DNA from: Streptomyces sp. TN58
Lineage (GTDB): Bacteria; Actinomycetota; Actinomycetes; Streptomycetales; Streptomycetaceae
Length of the DNA: 64,000 nt
Reading direction: 5' to 3'
Assembly: GCF_001941845.1 (NCBI RefSeq)
Contig: NZ_CP018870.1
Location: forward strand, 3,690,501 to 3,754,500
Position 1 is the stretch's first letter. Every line of letters begins with the position of its first letter. The translations under genes were made by a program, and so were the position numbers. Shown piece by piece: positions 8,292-17,141 of the stretch. The notes beneath the pieces are model-generated. The model was given only the letters and a program-made list of their open reading frames with translations, ran no database searches and had not been told where the DNA came from.

Positions 8292-9343
8292 ACCGTGCCT
8301 CCGCAGGCGTCGGGGATCGACGTCCGCGTCGTCGCCGCACCGCCGGTCTGCGGGGTGTGGGACACCTCTACCACGCTCGGTGCCTGGGGCGCGGCCGTCT
8401 GGGACTCCGACGCCGCACCGCTGCCCAGGGTGCCCGACGCGCCTCCCGGGCCGGTCTGCGGCGGCGTGCCGCCCCCGGTCGAGCCTCCGGCCGTACAGGG
8501 CTCGCCCGGCGGCACCCACGCGAAGCGGACCTCGTAGGACTTGTTCGGCGGGAGCACGACCACCGGCGCCTCCGCCGACGGGTCGGGCAGCAGCCCGCTG
8601 CCCGGTCCGCCCGCCGTGTGGCCGACCACGGCGACCCCGGCGCCCGGGCCGAGTGTCGCGACGGGCGTGGAGGCGGCGGTCACGTTGTCCCGCCCGGTGA
8701 CCGCGCAGCCCTGGGACGAGACGTTGGTGACCCGGAAGCCGCCCGCCACCCGGCCGTCGGCCTCCGGGTTGCGTACGTAGCCCACGACTCCGAGCTGCTC
8801 CGCTCCGCAGCCGGGCACGCCCGGCGCGGCGACGGGCGGCAGCGCGCCCGCCGTCGAGCCGGCCGCGGTGCCGGCCGGTCCGCCCGAGGTGCCGGTGCCC
8901 GACGGGCCGGACGTCGTGCCCTCGGACGGGGCGCCGCCCTGGGAGGGGTCCGGCTGCCCGGTGGCACCGCCCGCGTCGGGGGAGCCGCCGCGGGAGCCGC
9001 CGGCCTTCGGGTAGGAGCCGTAGCCGTTCTGGTGCGGGTCGGACGCGCCTCGCCGCTCCTCGCCGGAGTGTGCCTCATGGCCGGCCATGGCCTGGCGGTC
9101 CGTGGAGGTGCCGCCGTCGCCGCTGAGGTGCAGGGCGGTCGGGATCGCGGTCCCGGCGAGCAGCGCGGCCGCGGCCGCGCCGACGACGGCCCGGCGTCTG
9201 CGGGCCCGGCGGGCGGGGACGGCGTGGCGCAGCCGCTCCAGGGCGTCCTCCGAGGGCTGGAGGCCCTCGACGGCGCCGCGCAGGAGGATGCGCAGCTCCT
9301 CTTCGCCGCTCGCGCCGCCCGGCGCCGTGTTGTCGTCCATCAT
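8258..9343 (-). CDS. Membrane-anchored partner of the sigma factor (putative anti-sigma)
   Basis: A 361-residue protein: a cytoplasmic N-terminus of about 50 residues, an Arg-rich turn and one membrane helix (VVGAAAAALLAGTAIPTALHL, about 53-72), then a Gly/Ser/Pro-rich linker and a beta-rich extracellular domain with four or more Cys. Its start codon overlaps the stop of the sigma gene (ATGA, with a second ATG in frame), so the two are translationally coupled. Topology and coupling are those of an anti-sigma/sensor, but the cytoplasmic part has no clear zinc-binding HxxxCxxC motif, so the role is inferred from context. Confidence 0.75.
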   Translation of the reverse strand: MMDDNTAPGGASGEEELRILLRGAVEGLQPSEDALERLRHAVPARRARRRRAVVGAAAAALLAGTAIPTALHLSGDGGTSTDRQAMAGHEAHSGEERRGASDPHQNGYGSYPKAGGSRGGSPDAGGATGQPDPSQGGAPSEGTTSGPSGTGTSGGPAGTAAGSTAGALPPVAAPGVPGCGAEQLGVVGYVRNPEADGRVAGGFRVTNVSSQGCAVTGRDNVTAASTPVATLGPGAGVAVVGHTAGGPGSGLLPDPSAEAPVVVLPPNKSYEVRFAWVPPGEPCTAGGSTGGGTPPQTGPGGASGTLGSGAASESQTAAPQAPSVVEVSHTPQTGGAATTRTSIPDACGGTVYRTGAIPVDD

Positions 9344-10143
9344 GACTGCGCAGCCTCCATCGCCACCCGCAGCGCGGCAATGCCCCGCGATCCGTACGCC
9401 TTGACCGAGCCGAGCGATATCCCGAGGGTCTCGGCGACCTGGGATTCCGTCATGTCCGCGAAATAGCGCAGCACCAGCACCTCGCGCTGGCGGCGCTGCA
9501 GCCCCCGCATCGCCTTGATCAGGTCGTCGCGTTCGAGCTGGTCGTAGGCGCCCTCTTCGGCGCTCGCCATGTCCGGCATGGGCTTCGAGAGCAGCTTGAG
9601 CCCGAGGATGCGCCGGCGCAGCGCGGAACGCGAGAGGTTCACGACGGTCTGGCGCAGGTACGCCAGGGTCTTCTCGCGGTCGCGGACCCGGTTGCGGGCC
9701 GAGTGCACCCGGATGAACGCCTCCTGCACCACGTCTTCGCAGGAGGCGGTGTCGTCGAGGAGGAGCGCGGCAAGGCCGAGGAGGGAGCGGTAGTGCGCCT
9801 GGTAGGTGGCCGTGAGGTGGTCGACGGTGGTGCCGGCCACCACGTCGGCCGCCGCGTCGGTCACGGCCGGCTCGGTCACGGCCGCGTCGGCCACGGCGGG
9901 CTGCGCCAGGGCCTCGGCCGTCGCGGCCGTGCCGGTCCCGTCCGCCTCGGAGCTGTCGCGCTGCGTGGGCACGAGGCCGCCCGTGGGTGGTGCGTCGGCC
10001 CGGGCGGGAGCCTCGGAGGTCCCCGCCGGCGGGACGGGAACGATCACGGGGAGACCGCCGCCGGGCGCGTCGAATTCACGGCGCGGCGGGAGGATCCCCG
10101 TGCGTGCCGGTAGGACGGCCAGTTCGAGCAGTGCCTCTGCCAC
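9340..10143 (-). CDS. ECF-type RNA polymerase sigma factor
   Basis: A 267-residue sigma-70 family protein. After an unusual Ala/Pro-rich N-terminal extension of about 105 residues come region 2 (YQAHYRSLLGLAALLLDD, CEDVVQEAFIRVHSA) and region 4 (LQRRQREVLVLRYFADMTESQVAETLGISLGSVKAYGSRG, given here in parts as RQREVLVLRYF and LGISLGSVKAYGSRG). It should direct a small regulon under control of the coupled membrane protein. The start is GTG at 10143 with only a weak ribosome site, so the real start may lie inside the extension. Confidence 0.88.
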   Translation of the reverse strand: MAEALLELAVLPARTGILPPRREFDAPGGGLPVIVPVPPAGTSEAPARADAPPTGGLVPTQRDSSEADGTGTAATAEALAQPAVADAAVTEPAVTDAAADVVAGTTVDHLTATYQAHYRSLLGLAALLLDDTASCEDVVQEAFIRVHSARNRVRDREKTLAYLRQTVVNLSRSALRRRILGLKLLSKPMPDMASAEEGAYDQLERDDLIKAMRGLQRRQREVLVLRYFADMTESQVAETLGISLGSVKAYGSRGIAALRVAMEAAQS

Positions 10144-10312
10144 GCCTGTAGGACACGCGTCCCCCCGTCAGGGTTGTACGCGCGTGGAAGCCCCACCGGA
10201 GAAATCCGTATTGCGCTCATGCGTACCCGCTCTTCCCGATTGCCCCGTCCAGCGAAACGGCAGTCGGGCCATCACCTTGATCAAGGGATCGGCACCGATC
10301 CTACAAAGCGAA

Positions 10313-11389
10313 TTACGCAAATTCACCTGCGATCAGTTCCGCGATCCGTGTGGCATTCAGCGCCGCCCCCTGGCGGAGATTGTCCGCGCACACGAAGAAC
10401 TCCAGGGCACAGGGGTCGTCGAGCGAGGCCCGCACCCGCCCCACCCAGGCAGGATCCGTCCCGGCAGCGTCGACGGGAGTGGGGAACTCCCCCGCCGCGG
10501 GGTCGTCCACGAGCACCACCCCGGGCGCGGCCTCCAGGATCTCCCGGGCGCGCGCCGCCTTCACCTCGTTGCGGAAGCCGGCCCGCACCGTCAGCGAGTC
10601 CCCGGTCAGCACCGGCACCCGCACGCACGTCACCGACACCGGGAGCGCCTCCAGCTGGAGGATCCGGCGGGTCTGCGTCCGTACGGCCAGCTCGTGCGAG
10701 GACCAGCCGTCCTCGTCCAGCTCGCCGCACCACGGTACGACGTTGAGCGCCAGGGGGGCCGCGAAGGGCCCCGTGTCCTCGCCCACGGCACGGCGCACGT
10801 CGCCCGGCTGCTCGCCCAGGACGGTCCCGGCGACCAGCGACAGCTGGCGGCGCAGTGCCTCGGAGCCGGCCCGGCCGGCGGCGCTGGCCGCCTGGTACGT
10901 GGAAACGGCCAGCTCGATCAGGCCGTACTCGGCGTGCAGCGCACCCAGGGAGGCGGCCATCGCCGCGGTGACGGTGTCCGGGGCGGCGACGATCCCGCGC
11001 GGCCGGATCCGTGCCGCGTGCGCGTTGATCTCGGGCACCACGAGCGGCACCTCGGGATCGTCCCGGAAGGCGGCGGACTGGTCGACGACGACCGCGCCGC
11101 GCGCGGTGACGACGGGGGCCCACCGGGCCGAGACCTCGGCCGGGGTCAGCAGGACCGCGACGTCGCCCGGCCCGAGGCCGTCGAAGGCGTCCTCGGTGAG
11201 GGCGAGCACCTCGCACTCCTGCCCTCGGACCGACAGCATGCGGCCGGCCGAGCGCGCGGAGGCGATCAGGCGTATGTCGCCCCAGACGTCCGCCCGCTGG
11301 GACAGCATCCGGAGCAGGACCGCACCGACCGCTCCGGTCGCCCCGACGACGGCGAGTGCCGGAGCCGGGGTCGACCGGGGCGCCGTCAT
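10313..11389 (-). CDS. Aspartate-semialdehyde dehydrogenase homologue lacking catalytic residues
   Basis: A 358-residue protein with the full ASADH fold: the nucleotide-binding VVGATGAVG near the start, [15 protein letters not shown]-like LNVVPW, and CVRVPV near residue 255. In active enzymes the nucleophile sits in NPNC(T/S)T; here the segment reads APDTVT (136-141), so Cys is Thr139. The general acid/base His of GHS is Asp264 (GDS). Both changes are plain in the DNA (codons ACC and GAC). Substrate-binding Gln and Arg positions remain. The start ATG overlaps the stop of ask (ATGA). The protein may be a regulatory or structural pseudoenzyme, or act on another substrate; a true asd is expected elsewhere. 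Confidence 0.88.
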   Translation of the reverse strand: MTAPRSTPAPALAVVGATGAVGAVLLRMLSQRADVWGDIRLIASARSAGRMLSVRGQECEVLALTEDAFDGLGPGDVAVLLTPAEVSARWAPVVTARGAVVVDQSAAFRDDPEVPLVVPEINAHAARIRPRGIVAAPDTVTAAMAASLGALHAEYGLIELAVSTYQAASAAGRAGSEALRRQLSLVAGTVLGEQPGDVRRAVGEDTGPFAAPLALNVVPWCGELDEDGWSSHELAVRTQTRRILQLEALPVSVTCVRVPVLTGDSLTVRAGFRNEVKAARAREILEAAPGVVLVDDPAAGEFPTPVDAAGTDPAWVGRVRASLDDPCALEFFVCADNLRQGAALNATRIAELIAGEFA

Positions 11390-11907
11390 CGTCCGGTGCC
11401 TCCGTAGACGACGGCCTCGTCGCTGTCGGAGTCGAGGCCGAAGGCCGTGTGCACCGCGCGGACGGCCTCGTTGACGTCGTCCTGGCGGGTCACGACCGAG
11501 ATGCGGATCTCCGAGGTGGAGATCAGCTCGATGTTGACGCCCGCATCGGACAGCGCCTGGAAGAACGAGGCGGTGACGCCCGGGTTCGTCTTCATGCCGG
11601 CGCCGACCAGGGAGATCTTGCCGATCTGGTCGTCGTAGCGCAGGGAGTCGAAGCCGATCGCGGCCTTCGCCTTCTCCAGGGCGTCGATGGCCTTGTGGCC
11701 CTCGGCCTTGGGGAGGGTGAAGGAGATGTCGGTGAGGCCCGTCGAGGCCGCGGAGACGTTCTGCACGATCATGTCGATGTTGATCTCGGCGTCCGCGATG
11801 GCGCGGAAGATCGCCGCGGCCTCACCCGGCTTGTCCGGGACGCCGACGACCGTGATCTTGGCTTCGGAGACGTCGTGAGCGACTCCGGAGATGATGGCGT
11901 GCTCCAC
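11386..11907 (-). CDS. ask: Aspartokinase beta subunit from internal in-frame start
   Basis: An in-frame GTG at 11907 is preceded by AAGGGGA with 7 nt spacing and would give a 173-residue protein of just the two ACT domains. In Corynebacterium and Bacillus, aspartokinase is an alpha2beta2 enzyme with the beta chain made this way; the C. glutamicum beta is about 172 residues. The position and ribosome site fit well; production here is inference. Confidence 0.7.
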   Translation of the reverse strand: MEHAIISGVAHDVSEAKITVVGVPDKPGEAAAIFRAIADAEINIDMIVQNVSAASTGLTDISFTLPKAEGHKAIDALEKAKAAIGFDSLRYDDQIGKISLVGAGMKTNPGVTASFFQALSDAGVNIELISTSEIRISVVTRQDDVNEAVRAVHTAFGLDSDSDEAVVYGGTGR

Positions 11908-12660
11908 CTGCGCGTCCCCTTGCGGATTCTCGTTGCTGACCCAGGTGCCCGGCAGTCCGGAGAAGGACGAGCGGACGTGGATCGGGATGTTGTAGCGGCG
12001 CGCGTACTCGACGCAGCGGTGCAGCAGCACCTTGGACCCGGAGGCCGCCAGCTCCAGCATGTCCTCGGAGGAGATCCAGTCGATCTTCTTCGCCTTCTTC
12101 ACGACGCGGGGGTCCGCGGTGAAGACGCCGTCGACGTCGGTGTAGATCTCGCAGACCTCGGCGTCCAGCGCCGCGGCGAGCGCCACGGCGGTGGTGTCCG
12201 AACCGCCTCGGCCCAGGGTGGTGATGTCCTTGGAGTCCGCGGACACGCCCTGGAAACCGGCGACGATGGCGATGTTGCCCTCGTCCAGCGCGGTGCGGAT
12301 ACGGCCCGGCGTCACATCGATGATGCGCGCCTTGTTGTGGACCGAGTCGGTGATGACGCCTGCCTGGCTGCCGGTGAACGACTGGGCCTCATGGCCAAGG
12401 TTTTTGATCGCCATGGCCAGCAGGGCCATGGAGATCCGCTCTCCGGCGGTCAGCAGCATGTCGAATTCGCGTCCGGCAGGCATCGGTGAAACCTGCTCGG
12501 CGAGATCGATCAGCTCGTCCGTCGTGTCGCCCATCGCGGAGACCACCACGACCACTTGGTGGCCGTTCTTCTTGGCGTCCACGATCCGCTTGGCGACGCG
12601 CTTGATGCCCTCGGCATCGGCTACGGAGGAGCCTCCGTACTTCTGCACGACAAGGCCCAC
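11386..12660 (-). CDS. ask: Aspartokinase, alpha (with internal beta) subunit
   Basis: A 424-residue LysC/Ask. The N-terminal kinase domain has [16 protein letters not shown] and FQGVS-type motifs; two ACT domains follow from about residue 265 ([14 protein letters not shown] and [14 protein letters not shown]). It phosphorylates aspartate, the first step to lysine, threonine, methionine and diaminopimelate, and the ACT domains give feedback control. The GTG at 12660 has GAGGAG 7 nt upstream and begins the family N-terminus GLVVQKYGG; the longer frame to 12687 is rejected. It is coupled to the following ASADH homologue. Confidence 0.95.
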   Translation of the reverse strand: MGLVVQKYGGSSVADAEGIKRVAKRIVDAKKNGHQVVVVVSAMGDTTDELIDLAEQVSPMPAGREFDMLLTAGERISMALLAMAIKNLGHEAQSFTGSQAGVITDSVHNKARIIDVTPGRIRTALDEGNIAIVAGFQGVSADSKDITTLGRGGSDTTAVALAAALDAEVCEIYTDVDGVFTADPRVVKKAKKIDWISSEDMLELAASGSKVLLHRCVEYARRYNIPIHVRSSFSGLPGTWVSNENPQGDAQVEHAIISGVAHDVSEAKITVVGVPDKPGEAAAIFRAIADAEINIDMIVQNVSAASTGLTDISFTLPKAEGHKAIDALEKAKAAIGFDSLRYDDQIGKISLVGAGMKTNPGVTASFFQALSDAGVNIELISTSEIRISVVTRQDDVNEAVRAVHTAFGLDSDSDEAVVYGGTGR

Positions 12661-12780
12661 GTGCGCTCCTCGCTCAGTCCGTCTCATTGCTGGTGCAGTC
12701 TAACGAGCGCCCGCGATCCGACCGCCCCGTACCGCATCATGAGACGAAAAGATCAAAGTCCGGGTTCCCGCGGCGGACGC

Positions 12781-13428
12781 TCACTTGCGGCCGAGGCCGC
12801 CGAGCTCCTGCGCCATCACCTGTCCCGCCTGCTCCGCGAGGTCGTCCTCGGTCAGGTCCTCGTCCGTGTCCAGGCCGTCCAGCGCCGCCAGCGGCTGGTC
12901 CAGGCGTACGTGCGAGATCAGGGACTGCAGGGCGCGCAGAGTGGCCGAGGCCGTCGGGCCCCAGTTGGTGAAGTACGAGAACTGCCACCACCACAGGGCC
13001 TCCGTGACGCGCCCCGCCTGGTGGTGGATGAGGCCGTGCCGCAGGTCCGCGACCACGTCGGCCAGGTCGTCGGAGATCCGGTGGGCGACCGGGGCCTTGC
13101 GCGGCTCGTAGGGGTCGAAGACCTCGGAGTACACGTCGACCGGCTCCAGCATGATCGCGAACCGCTCGCGCAGGTCGTCGACGTCCGGCTCGGGCCCGAG
13201 GTCCGGCTCGTAGCGCTCGTCCGGCAGTACGTCCTGGTACGCACCCAGCCGGCCGCCCGCCAGCAGCAGCTGCGACACCTCCAGCAGGAGGAAGGGCACC
13301 GCGCTGTCGGGGTCCTCGCCCTTGGCGACCTCGGTGACGGCGACGATGAACGACTCGATCTGGTCCGCGATCGAGGCGGCGAAGTCGTCCGGATCCTGGC
13401 CGATGGCGTGCAGCGTTGCGTCAGACAT
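12781..13428 (-). CDS. DUF5063 protein
   Basis: A 215-residue acidic, mostly helical cytosolic protein ([20 protein letters not shown] at the N-terminus). It carries the conserved [15 protein letters not shown] region, and from memory the family is DUF5063, found next to recR in Streptomyces; function is unknown. The ATG at 13428 overlaps the end of recR by 8 bp (ATGTCTGA), indicating coupling. An in-frame ATG at 13449 is an alternative. Confidence 0.85.
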   Translation of the reverse strand: MSDATLHAIGQDPDDFAASIADQIESFIVAVTEVAKGEDPDSAVPFLLLEVSQLLLAGGRLGAYQDVLPDERYEPDLGPEPDVDDLRERFAIMLEPVDVYSEVFDPYEPRKAPVAHRISDDLADVVADLRHGLIHHQAGRVTEALWWWQFSYFTNWGPTASATLRALQSLISHVRLDQPLAALDGLDTDEDLTEDDLAEQAGQVMAQELGGLGRK

Positions 13429-14020
13429 CGAGAAGTCGCCTTCCTTCAAAGGCCCGCCCCAGCGTGACCTCGTCCGCGTACTCCAGATCTCCCCCGACGG
13501 GGAGCCCGCTGGCCAGGCGGGTGACCTTCAGGCCCATGGGCTTGATCATGCGGGCGAGGTAGGTGGCGGTGGCCTCGCCCTCCAGGTTCGGGTCGGTGGC
13601 GAGGATCAGCTCGGTCACCTCGCCGTCCGCCAGGCGCGCCAGCAGCTCGCGGATGCGCAGGTCGTCCGGACCGACGCCCTCGATCGGGCTGATCGCGCCG
13701 CCGAGGACGTGGTACTTGCCCCGGAACTCGCGGGTCCGCTCGATCGCGACGACGTCCTTGGGCTCCTCGACGACACAGATGACCGACGCGTCCCGGCGCG
13801 GGTCGCGGCAGATGCCGCACCGCTCCTCCTGCGCCACGTTCCCGCACACGGCGCAGAAGCGGACCTTGTCCTTGACCTCCAGCAGCGCGTGCGCGAGGCG
13901 GCGGACGTCGGTGGGCTCGGCCTGCAGGATGTGGAAGGCGATCCGCTGCGCGCTCTTGGGCCCGACGCCGGGCAGCCTGCCCAGTTCGTCGATCAGGTCC
14001 TGGACCACGCCTTCGTACAA
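13421..14020 (-). CDS. recR: Recombination protein RecR
   Basis: A 199-residue protein with the RecR order of parts: helix-hairpin-helix [18 protein letters not shown]4 zinc finger ([16 protein letters not shown], residues about 57-72), then the Toprim domain ([15 protein letters not shown] to [14 protein letters not shown]). RecR works with RecF and RecO in loading RecA at gaps. It is the usual length and sits 55 nt after ybaB in the conserved ybaB-recR arrangement. Confidence 0.97.
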   Translation of the reverse strand: MYEGVVQDLIDELGRLPGVGPKSAQRIAFHILQAEPTDVRRLAHALLEVKDKVRFCAVCGNVAQEERCGICRDPRRDASVICVVEEPKDVVAIERTREFRGKYHVLGGAISPIEGVGPDDLRIRELLARLADGEVTELILATDPNLEGEATATYLARMIKPMGLKVTRLASGLPVGGDLEYADEVTLGRAFEGRRLLDV

Positions 14021-14075
14021 CGGACTGCCTTCTTTCGTCTTGTGGGAGAGGAGCGGGGGACGCAGGAGGGTACAG

Positions 14076-14420
14076 CTAGAACGGCAGGCCCGGAATGCCG
14101 CTGCCGCCGCCCAGCCCCTGCGCGAGGGGGCCCAGCTTCTGCTGCTGGAGCGCCTGGGCGTTCTCGCCCGCGGCCTGGACCGCCGCGACGACGAGGTCGG
14201 CGAGGGTCTCGGTGTCCTGCGGGTCCACGGCCTTCGGGTCGATCACCAGCGCGCGCAGCTCGCCGGAGCCCGTGACGGTCGCCTTGACCAGGCCGCCGCC
14301 GGCCTGGCCCTCGACCTCGGTCCGCGCCAGCTCCTCCTGGGCCGCGGCGAGGTCCTGCTGCATCTTCTGGGCCTGCTGGAGCAGCTGCTGCATGTTGGGC
14401 TGGCCACCACCGGGAATCAC
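14076..14420 (-). CDS. YbaB/EbfC nucleoid-associated protein
   Basis: A 114-residue protein with the central YbaB core: [34 protein letters not shown] and [20 protein letters not shown]. YbaB dimers bind DNA and are encoded beside recR in most bacteria. The start is GTG at 14420 with GGAAGTGAG upstream; the ATG nine codons later (M of MQQLL) is a weaker alternative. The Gly/Pro-rich C-terminus is normal for actinobacteria. Confidence 0.93.
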   Translation of the reverse strand: MIPGGGQPNMQQLLQQAQKMQQDLAAAQEELARTEVEGQAGGGLVKATVTGSGELRALVIDPKAVDPQDTETLADLVVAAVQAAGENAQALQQQKLGPLAQGLGGGSGIPGLPF

Positions 14421-14710
14421 GGGGCACTCACTTCCGTACGTCGGTACCGTCGGGTCCTTCGGGGCCCCGAGACCTGCGGAACGCTTGGTCAATCCGAGCC
14501 TACGTGCTCCCCGCGCGCCGCGCCCTACGCCGAGAGGACCAACTCTTTCGAGTGAGAGTCGGGGCATGCACGTACCTGATGGAGACCTCCTTGCGAGCGG
14601 AAAACGCGGGAATCGTCGCCCACCGCCCGCCATTCGAAGGTAGGAAGAGCATGCGCATCATTGCGCACACGCGCACCACCACACGTCAGCGCAGGCAGAG
14701 GGAGTGCCGG

Positions 14711-15457
14711 GTGAGCCAGCCGGAGATGCAGCCCGAGGGGCCACCCCGGGATCCCCGGGAGGAAGGCGGCGGACCGATGCAGGCGGGCGACCTGACCGGT
14801 CGGCCCTTCCCCCTCGGGGACTGGGGGGAGCCCGCCGAGCGGCTCGACGAGCTCTACCGGCGGGTCGAGGCCGACGCACTGCGCACCGCCGAGTGGTATC
14901 TGTCCGACCGGGCGTGGAAGCGCCGCGGGGCGCGCGTGCTGCGCGTCGGCGCTGCCCTGGGGGCCGTCACCGGCGCGGCGATGCCGGTCCTGGAGCTGAC
15001 GGGCTCGGCGCCGGGCGGGTCGACGTACGGATACCTGGCGCTGCTGCTGGGCGCGGCCGCGCTGGCCTGCGACCGGTTCTTCGGACTGACGTCGGGGTGG
15101 ATGCGGGACGTGGCCACCGCCCAGGCGGTGCAGCGCAGGCTCCAGACCCTCCAGTTCGACTGGGCGTCGGAGAACGTCCGCGAGGTGCTCGGCCCCACCG
15201 AGGGCACCGCCAGCGAGGCCGCCGAGCGGTGCCTGACCGTGCTGCGCCGCTTCTCCGAGGACATCACGGAGCTGGTGCGGTCCGAGACGGCGGACTGGAT
15301 GGTGGAGTTCCGGTCCGGCCCGGCACCGCTGGTGATGCAGTCGCTGGGGGCCTCCGGGGGCCGCGCGGACCCGTACGTGCCGCCGGCCCGCTTCCCGCTG
15401 CCGCCGGGCACCCGCCCGAACATGCCGCGCCAGCGGCCGCCGGAGCAGCCGCGCTGA
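14711..15457 (+). CDS. SLATT-domain membrane protein
   Basis: A 248-residue protein with two close membrane helices (about residues 80-97, VGAALGAVTGAAMPVLEL, and about 103-120, YLALLLGAAALACDRFF) followed by a helical region (TAQAVQRRLQTLQFDWA). This is the SLATT arrangement, known from membrane effectors predicted to form pores, though in Streptomyces single copies also occur in the core genome. Nothing here indicates a nucleotide-signalling partner. The GTG at 14711 is preferred because AGAGGGAG precedes it and the upstream frame is poorly coding. Confidence 0.78.
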   Translation: MSQPEMQPEGPPRDPREEGGGPMQAGDLTGRPFPLGDWGEPAERLDELYRRVEADALRTAEWYLSDRAWKRRGARVLRVGAALGAVTGAAMPVLELTGSAPGGSTYGYLALLLGAAALACDRFFGLTSGWMRDVATAQAVQRRLQTLQFDWASENVREVLGPTEGTASEAAERCLTVLRRFSEDITELVRSETADWMVEFRSGPAPLVMQSLGASGGRADPYVPPARFPLPPGTRPNMPRQRPPEQPR

Positions 15458-15497
15458 TCCGGCCGCGGGGGCGGGACGCTGTCGCCCCGCCCGCCGG

Positions 15498-16148
15498 TCA
15501 GCTGAAGATGATCATCGAGCCCTGTCCGAGACTGCGCGTCGCCGCCGCGTGCAGTCCCAGCCAGACGTGCCGCTCACGGGCGAAGGGGCTGCCGTCGTAC
15601 GGGATCGGTCCCGCGGGCTCCTCCAGCGCTGTCGGCCGCCCCGGCGGCGCCGGCGCCGCGGGCGGGTTCCCGGGGTCTATCCCGATGGCGGGGGCGACGA
15701 ACAGCAGCTCCCGCAGCAGGCCCTGCGCGGACCCCAGCGGCCCGCCTCCGGCCAGCAGCTCCTCGTTCGCCAGCGGCACCGCGAAGTCGACCGGCACGTA
15801 GGCGCCCGCGTGGTCGTAGTGCCACACCAGGTGCGACTGCTGCGCGGTGGGCTCGAACATCTCCAGCAGCTGCTCGTAGTCCCCGCCCAGCTCGTCCACC
15901 GGGGTCACCGGCAGGCCGCAGAGCTGGAGCAGGTAGGCCCGTCTCAGGAAATGCAGGGCGTCGTAGTCGAAACCGGCGACCGGGGCGACGTCCCCGCTCA
16001 GACCCGGCATGTACGCGAACACGGGCACGGACGGGAGTCCGGCCTCACCCAGCGCCTTGTCGTACGAGGCGATCTCTTCCGCGAAGGGGTTGTCGGGGCT
16101 GTGGCACAGCACGTCGACAAGGGGGACCAGCCACAGGTCACAGGCCAC
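15498..16148 (-). CDS. Conserved hypothetical protein
   Basis: A 216-residue cytosolic protein with no recognised domain. Features: CDLWLVPLVDVLCHSPDNPF at the N-terminus, FDYDALHFLRRAYLLQLCGL in the middle, a Pro/Ala-rich linker near residue 160, and GLHAAATRSLGQGSMIIFS at the end. The GTG at 16148 is supported by GGAGG 5 nt upstream; the open frame continues to 16421 but is non-coding there. It stands alone between convergent and same-strand neighbours. Confidence 0.72.
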   Translation of the reverse strand: MACDLWLVPLVDVLCHSPDNPFAEEIASYDKALGEAGLPSVPVFAYMPGLSGDVAPVAGFDYDALHFLRRAYLLQLCGLPVTPVDELGGDYEQLLEMFEPTAQQSHLVWHYDHAGAYVPVDFAVPLANEELLAGGGPLGSAQGLLRELLFVAPAIGIDPGNPPAAPAPPGRPTALEEPAGPIPYDGSPFARERHVWLGLHAAATRSLGQGSMIIFS

Positions 16149-16249
16149 TCGGCCTCCGATCAGTCGTTGTCGCCGATGCGGCCAGCGTAGTGCGCCGAAC
16201 ACCCTCCGCGAAGGGGTGCGCAGAACTACGGGACGCGGCGCACCCCCGG

Positions 16250-16915
16250 TCAGAGGCGGGCGGCCCAGGCCAGCGCGTGCTCGTTGTACCCCTGCACGAT
16301 GCGGCGTACCGCGTCGGCGTCCGCCAGCGTCACGGCGTCCACCAGGGCGCTGTGCCCGTCCCAGAGCGCGTCGCGCAGCTGCTCCTCGCGCTGGAGGTGG
16401 GGGACGGCGAAGACCCAGCACTGCACGCGGATGCGGTGCAGGAACTCGGTGATGTAGGGGTTGGCCACCAGCCCGCTCAGCTCCCGCCAGAAGCGCAGGT
16501 CGTAGCCGATCAGCACTTCCAGGGAGCCGCTCTCGGCCGCCCTGCGCGCCTCCTCGCCCCGGCGGCGCACCGACACCAGCATCTCGCCGGAGCCGGGGGC
16601 GGTGCCCCGCTCGGCGAGGCGGCGGAAGATTCCGTCCACGACCAGCGCACGGGCTTCGATCATTCCGCGGAAGTCGTCGACCGTGAGGATCCGCACGCGG
16701 AAGCCGCGGTGCTGGACCAGTTCGAGGAGCCCCTGCGCCGAGAGGTCCACGAGCGCCTCGCGGACCGGAGTCGCGGAGACCTCGTACTGCTCGGCTATCT
16801 GCTTGACGGTGAACTCGGTCCCCGGAGGCAGGCGTCCCGCGAGCACCTCGTCACGCAGCGCGTCCGCGATCTGCTGGCGAAGTGTGTTGCGGGTGACAGC
16901 GCCGCTGCCTGGCAT
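16250..16915 (-). CDS. GntR-family transcriptional regulator
   Basis: A 221-residue FadR-subfamily (FCD) regulator. The winged-helix domain is at residues 8-72 (LRQQIADALRDEVLAGRLPPG, VSATPVREALVDLSAQGLL), followed by an all-helical FCD ligand domain with the metal-binding Asp and His residues (DLRFWRELS, NPYITEFL, DGHSALVDAV). It probably senses a small carboxylate. The gene lies downstream of, and on the same strand as, the class III aminotransferase (gap 219 bp), a plausible but unproven target. The ATG at 16915 has AGGAGA about 11 nt upstream. Confidence 0.88.
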   Translation of the reverse strand: MPGSGAVTRNTLRQQIADALRDEVLAGRLPPGTEFTVKQIAEQYEVSATPVREALVDLSAQGLLELVQHRGFRVRILTVDDFRGMIEARALVVDGIFRRLAERGTAPGSGEMLVSVRRRGEEARRAAESGSLEVLIGYDLRFWRELSGLVANPYITEFLHRIRVQCWVFAVPHLQREEQLRDALWDGHSALVDAVTLADADAVRRIVQGYNEHALAWAARL

Positions 16916-17089
16916 AGGGGTCCGTCTCCTGTCGTAGAGCTCTGGACACCATAGGCCAGACAGCGAGGCCGAAACCGGACGGTTGGTGGTGGTTATGTGT
17001 GGATCCGACCTGCTGTGAAGACGAGAATCACACCGGCGTGAACCGGCCACCGCCACCCGACCGCGACTGACCGCCGTCGGGCCGCCGTG

Positions 17090-17141
17090 TCAGGCGGTTC
17101 AGGCAGTTCAGGCGGTTCAGTCGGATCAGGCGGTTCAGGCG
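17090..17141. repeat. 9-bp tandem repeat covering a stop codon
   Basis: About six copies of GGTTCAGGC (17093-17140), some diverged. On the minus strand the unit is GCCTGAACC. It starts within the last codons of the aminotransferase and places a TGA in the reading frame every 9 nt, six in all. Confidence 0.85.

Noticed and set aside
10313..11389. Frameshift or pseudogene explanation for the ASADH homologue
   Set aside because: The reading frame is intact over the normal length, with conserved motifs on both sides of each changed residue, so point substitution, not frame loss, explains it.
12661..12687. Longer aspartokinase start at 12687
   Set aside because: The GTG at 12660 has a good ribosome site and begins the conserved N-terminus; the extra nine residues are basic and unconserved in pattern.
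14711..15457. SLATT protein as part of an anti-phage system
   Set aside because: No nucleotide cyclase, TIR, CRISPR or restriction gene is nearby; neighbours are core genes.
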